NCBI GenBank assembly: GCA_903890265.1
Contig: CAITAM010000242.1
Span: forward strand, 1 to 8,687
Direction of reading: 5' to 3'
Origin: an uncultured Pseudomonadota bacterium
Lineage (GTDB): Bacteria; Pseudomonadota; Gammaproteobacteria; Steroidobacterales; Steroidobacteraceae
DNA: 8,687 nucleotides
The translations under genes were made by a program, and so were the position numbers. The notes below the pieces were generated by a model. The model was not told the DNA's origin. It made no database searches and saw nothing but the letters and a program-made list of their open reading frames with translations. Shown piece after piece: positions 6,999 through 8,687 of the stretch. Positions within the stretch are counted from its first letter, which is position 1, and the number at the start of each line of letters is the position of its first letter.

Positions 6999-8428
6999 GG
7001 CGTCTCCCTGTGACGCAGGCGGTAGATCACGGCCATCAGCGCGAGCCACGGCAGGCCGGTGAGCGGCGCGATGCGCCAGAACTCGGCATCGAAGGCCATC
7101 GTCACGACCAGCGCGCCAAGCACCAGCAGCGCCGCCCACTGCAGCCACGGAAAGAGCGGCATGCGCAGCGCGAGCGCCCGCCCGGCATGGGCCCGGCGAA
7201 AACCGAGGTGCGACAGCAGGATCATGACCCAGCCGAAGACGCCGGCAAAGAGCGCGATACCGAACAGCACGCCGTACGCACTCGGCGTGGCGAACGCCGC
7301 GAGCACGGCGACGAGCGCCGCCCCGGCAATGACGAGGCTTGCGTTGCGCGGCACGGCCGCGTCGCTCAGCCGTCCGAGCAGCGCGGGGGCGTCGCCGGCC
7401 TTGGCCAGCGAGAAGAGCATCCGCGCCGACAGGTAGAGGCTCGTGTTCATCGCCGACAGCGCCGCGATCGTCACGACCCCGTTCATGAGCGTCGCGGCGC
7501 CGGGGATGCCGACGCTCTCGCAGACCTGCACGAACGGACTGCCGGCCACGGTCCCGGCGCCGGTCGTGGTCCACGGCAGCAGCGTCACCAGCACGCCGAT
7601 ACCGAGGCCGTAGAACAGCACGAGCCGCAACGCCATCGTGCGCAGCGCCGCCGGAATGGCCCGCCCGGGGTCGGCCGCCTCGCCGGCGGTCGCGACCACG
7701 AACTCGATGCCGAAGAAGGAAAAGAGCGCCGCGAGGGACGCCATCCAGACACCGCCGAGGCCGTGCGGCAGGAAGCCACCGGGCAGGCCCGTCAGGTTGC
7801 TGAAACCGGGACTCGTGCCGGACACGCCGAGCAGGCGCACGACGCCGACCGCGATGAAGAAGACGATCGCGCCGACCTTGAGGGCGGTCAGCAGGGTCTC
7901 GACCGAGGCAAAGCGCGCCACCGGCCGCGAATTCAGCCAGGCGACCAGGACGATCGATGCCAGCGCAAACGGCAGCGGCCCGGCGGCCGGAAACCAGTAG
8001 CTCGCGTACGTGCCGACGGCGACCGCCTCGCTGCCGATCACGAGCACCTGCCCCATCGCGTAGGTCGTGCGCAGCAGGAAGCCGGCGAGCGGCCCGAGGT
8101 AGAGCTCGGCGTAGCTGCCGAAGGAGCCGGCGACCGGGTGGACGACCGCCATCTCCGACAGGCTGAAGACGATGACGACGGTGATCAGTGCGGCAAGCAG
8201 GTAACTGAGGAGTACGGCCGGGCCCGCGTAGTGGATCGCAATGCTGCTGCCGAGGAAGAGCCCGGTGCCGATCGCCCCGCCGAGCCCGATCATCGTGATC
8301 TGGCCGGCACCGAGCGTGCGCCGGAGCCCGCCCTCCCGTGCCTCGAGCGCCCGCGCCGGCGCGGCCGCGGGCTCGGTTGCCGCGGGTGCAGCGGTCGGTG
8401 CGCTGACCGCCGCGGGCGGCACGCTCAC
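6995..8428 (-). CDS. Amino-acid permease, APC superfamily (AAT type)
   Basis: A 477-aa inner-membrane secondary transporter with about 12 hydrophobic segments, the usual size and topology for amino acid/H+ symporters of this family. The first helix contains IGLGGAIGTGLFLGSS (47-62), the substrate-carboxylate-binding GxIGTGLF motif. It is followed by GPAVLLSYLL, SEMAVVHPVAGSF, then FFGIEFVVATAGEAADPGRA (238-257), which matches the family's FxGxExxxxxxGEaxnP signature, and later SARMLFSLAKAG with VPRNA. The start is uncertain: no ATG exists between the upstream stop and the first helix. I chose GTG at 8428, 14 nt after the ArgE-like stop; GTG at 8422 is the alternative. Neither has a clear Shine-Dalgarno. 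Either gives an Ala/Pro-rich N-terminal tail of about 30 residues. The specific amino acid cannot be told, though the neighbour suggests ornithine, arginine or an acylated amino acid. Confidence 0.9.
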   Translation of the reverse strand: MSVPPAAVSAPTAAPAATEPAAAPARALEAREGGLRRTLGAGQITMIGLGGAIGTGLFLGSSIAIHYAGPAVLLSYLLAALITVVIVFSLSEMAVVHPVAGSFGSYAELYLGPLAGFLLRTTYAMGQVLVIGSEAVAVGTYASYWFPAAGPLPFALASIVLVAWLNSRPVARFASVETLLTALKVGAIVFFIAVGVVRLLGVSGTSPGFSNLTGLPGGFLPHGLGGVWMASLAALFSFFGIEFVVATAGEAADPGRAIPAALRTMALRLVLFYGLGIGVLVTLLPWTTTGAGTVAGSPFVQVCESVGIPGAATLMNGVVTIAALSAMNTSLYLSARMLFSLAKAGDAPALLGRLSDAAVPRNASLVIAGAALVAVLAAFATPSAYGVLFGIALFAGVFGWVMILLSHLGFRRAHAGRALALRMPLFPWLQWAALLVLGALVVTMAFDAEFWRIAPLTGLPWLALMAVIYRLRHRETP

Positions 8429-8442
8429 GCGCGGGTACCGCG

Positions 8443-8687
8443 TCAGACCAGCCGGTCGATCAGCGCGTCGAGCATCTGGTCGCAGCGCGCAAGCTGCTCG
8501 GCGGTCACGTGCTCGTCCGGCTTGTAGGCGTCGCCGATCGAGCCCGGGCCGCAGACCACCGTCGGAATGCCGAGCTGGGCGGCGTAGAGCCCGCCCTCGC
8601 TGCCGAACCCGACCTTGACGCACTCGCGGTGCCCGACGAGCGAGGCCACGAAGCTGACGATCTCGGCGTCCTCGGCCGTCTCGAGGC
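8443..8687 (-). CDS. argE: ArgE-like M20 deacetylase, C-terminal 80 residues (N-terminus off the window)
   Basis: Only the end of the protein is present; the start lies beyond the right edge. The segment FGSEGGLYAAQLGIPTVV followed by CGPGSIGDAYKPDEHV and a closing helix with DALIDRL matches the end of N-acetylornithine deacetylases (ArgE, M20A peptidase family), cytoplasmic zinc enzymes that release ornithine and acetate in arginine synthesis. In ArgE the motif normally reads AHKPDE or similar, and the His is a metal ligand; here it is a Tyr (AYKPDE), with a His three residues after the Asp of PDE at DEHV. The protein may therefore have altered metal binding or act on another N-acyl amino acid. 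The stop is 14 nt before the permease start, which points to one operon. The M20/ArgE-like call is strong; strict acetylornithine specificity is not. Confidence 0.8.
   Translation of the reverse strand, partial: LETAEDAEIVSFVASLVGHRECVKVGFGSEGGLYAAQLGIPTVVCGPGSIGDAYKPDEHVTAEQLARCDQMLDALIDRLV

Noticed and set aside
6986..8527. A 513-codon open frame on the plus strand opposite the permease
   Set aside because: Charged low-complexity translation (Arg, Glu, Gln, His), no motif, antisense to a well-supported transporter.

Overview
The window is uniformly GC-rich DNA with tightly packed genes. It carries outer-membrane machinery (a TonB-dependent receptor and a LolD/MacB-type ABC ATPase), so the source is Gram-negative. 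The protein set, including a periplasmic M61 peptidase with a PDZ domain, fits a high-GC gammaproteobacterium, perhaps Xanthomonadales-like. That placement is inference from protein style only; no rRNA or other marker is present. I see no tRNA, rRNA, CRISPR, insertion sequence or phage gene, and no sign of recent transfer.

Layout. (1) Positions 1-4430, minus strand: a probable three-gene operon transcribed right to left. It holds a TonB-dependent outer-membrane receptor, a 573-aa polytopic GT-C glycosyltransferase of the PMT/ArnT type, and an ABC-transporter ATPase that runs off the left edge. The receptor and glycosyltransferase are 28 bp apart; the glycosyltransferase and ATPase overlap by ATGA. 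(2) Positions 4431-4628: a divergent intergenic region with a single AT-rich patch, a 12-bp tandem repeat, and two mutually exclusive perfect inverted repeats, one of which covers part of the ribosome binding site of the next gene. (3) Positions 4629-6560, plus strand: a secreted M61 zinc aminopeptidase with a C-terminal PDZ domain. (4) Positions 6549-6598: a convergent junction with GC-rich hairpins. (5) Positions 6591-8687, minus strand: a second probable operon. It holds the C-terminal end of an ArgE-like M20 deacetylase (off the right edge), an amino-acid permease of the APC superfamily, and a small four-helix membrane protein resembling DUF2306. The last two overlap by ATGA.

How the genes may work together. 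The divergent receptor and M61 peptidase could serve peptide or envelope-substrate handling, with the receptor importing a ligand and the peptidase trimming periplasmic peptides. The ArgE-like enzyme and permease suggest uptake and deacylation of an amino-acid derivative. Both ideas rest on gene order only. I found no clear undescribed multi-gene system. The best leads are the leader hairpin pair before the M61 gene, the unusual receptor-glycosyltransferase-ABC operon, and a Tyr where the ArgE-like protein should carry a metal-binding His.
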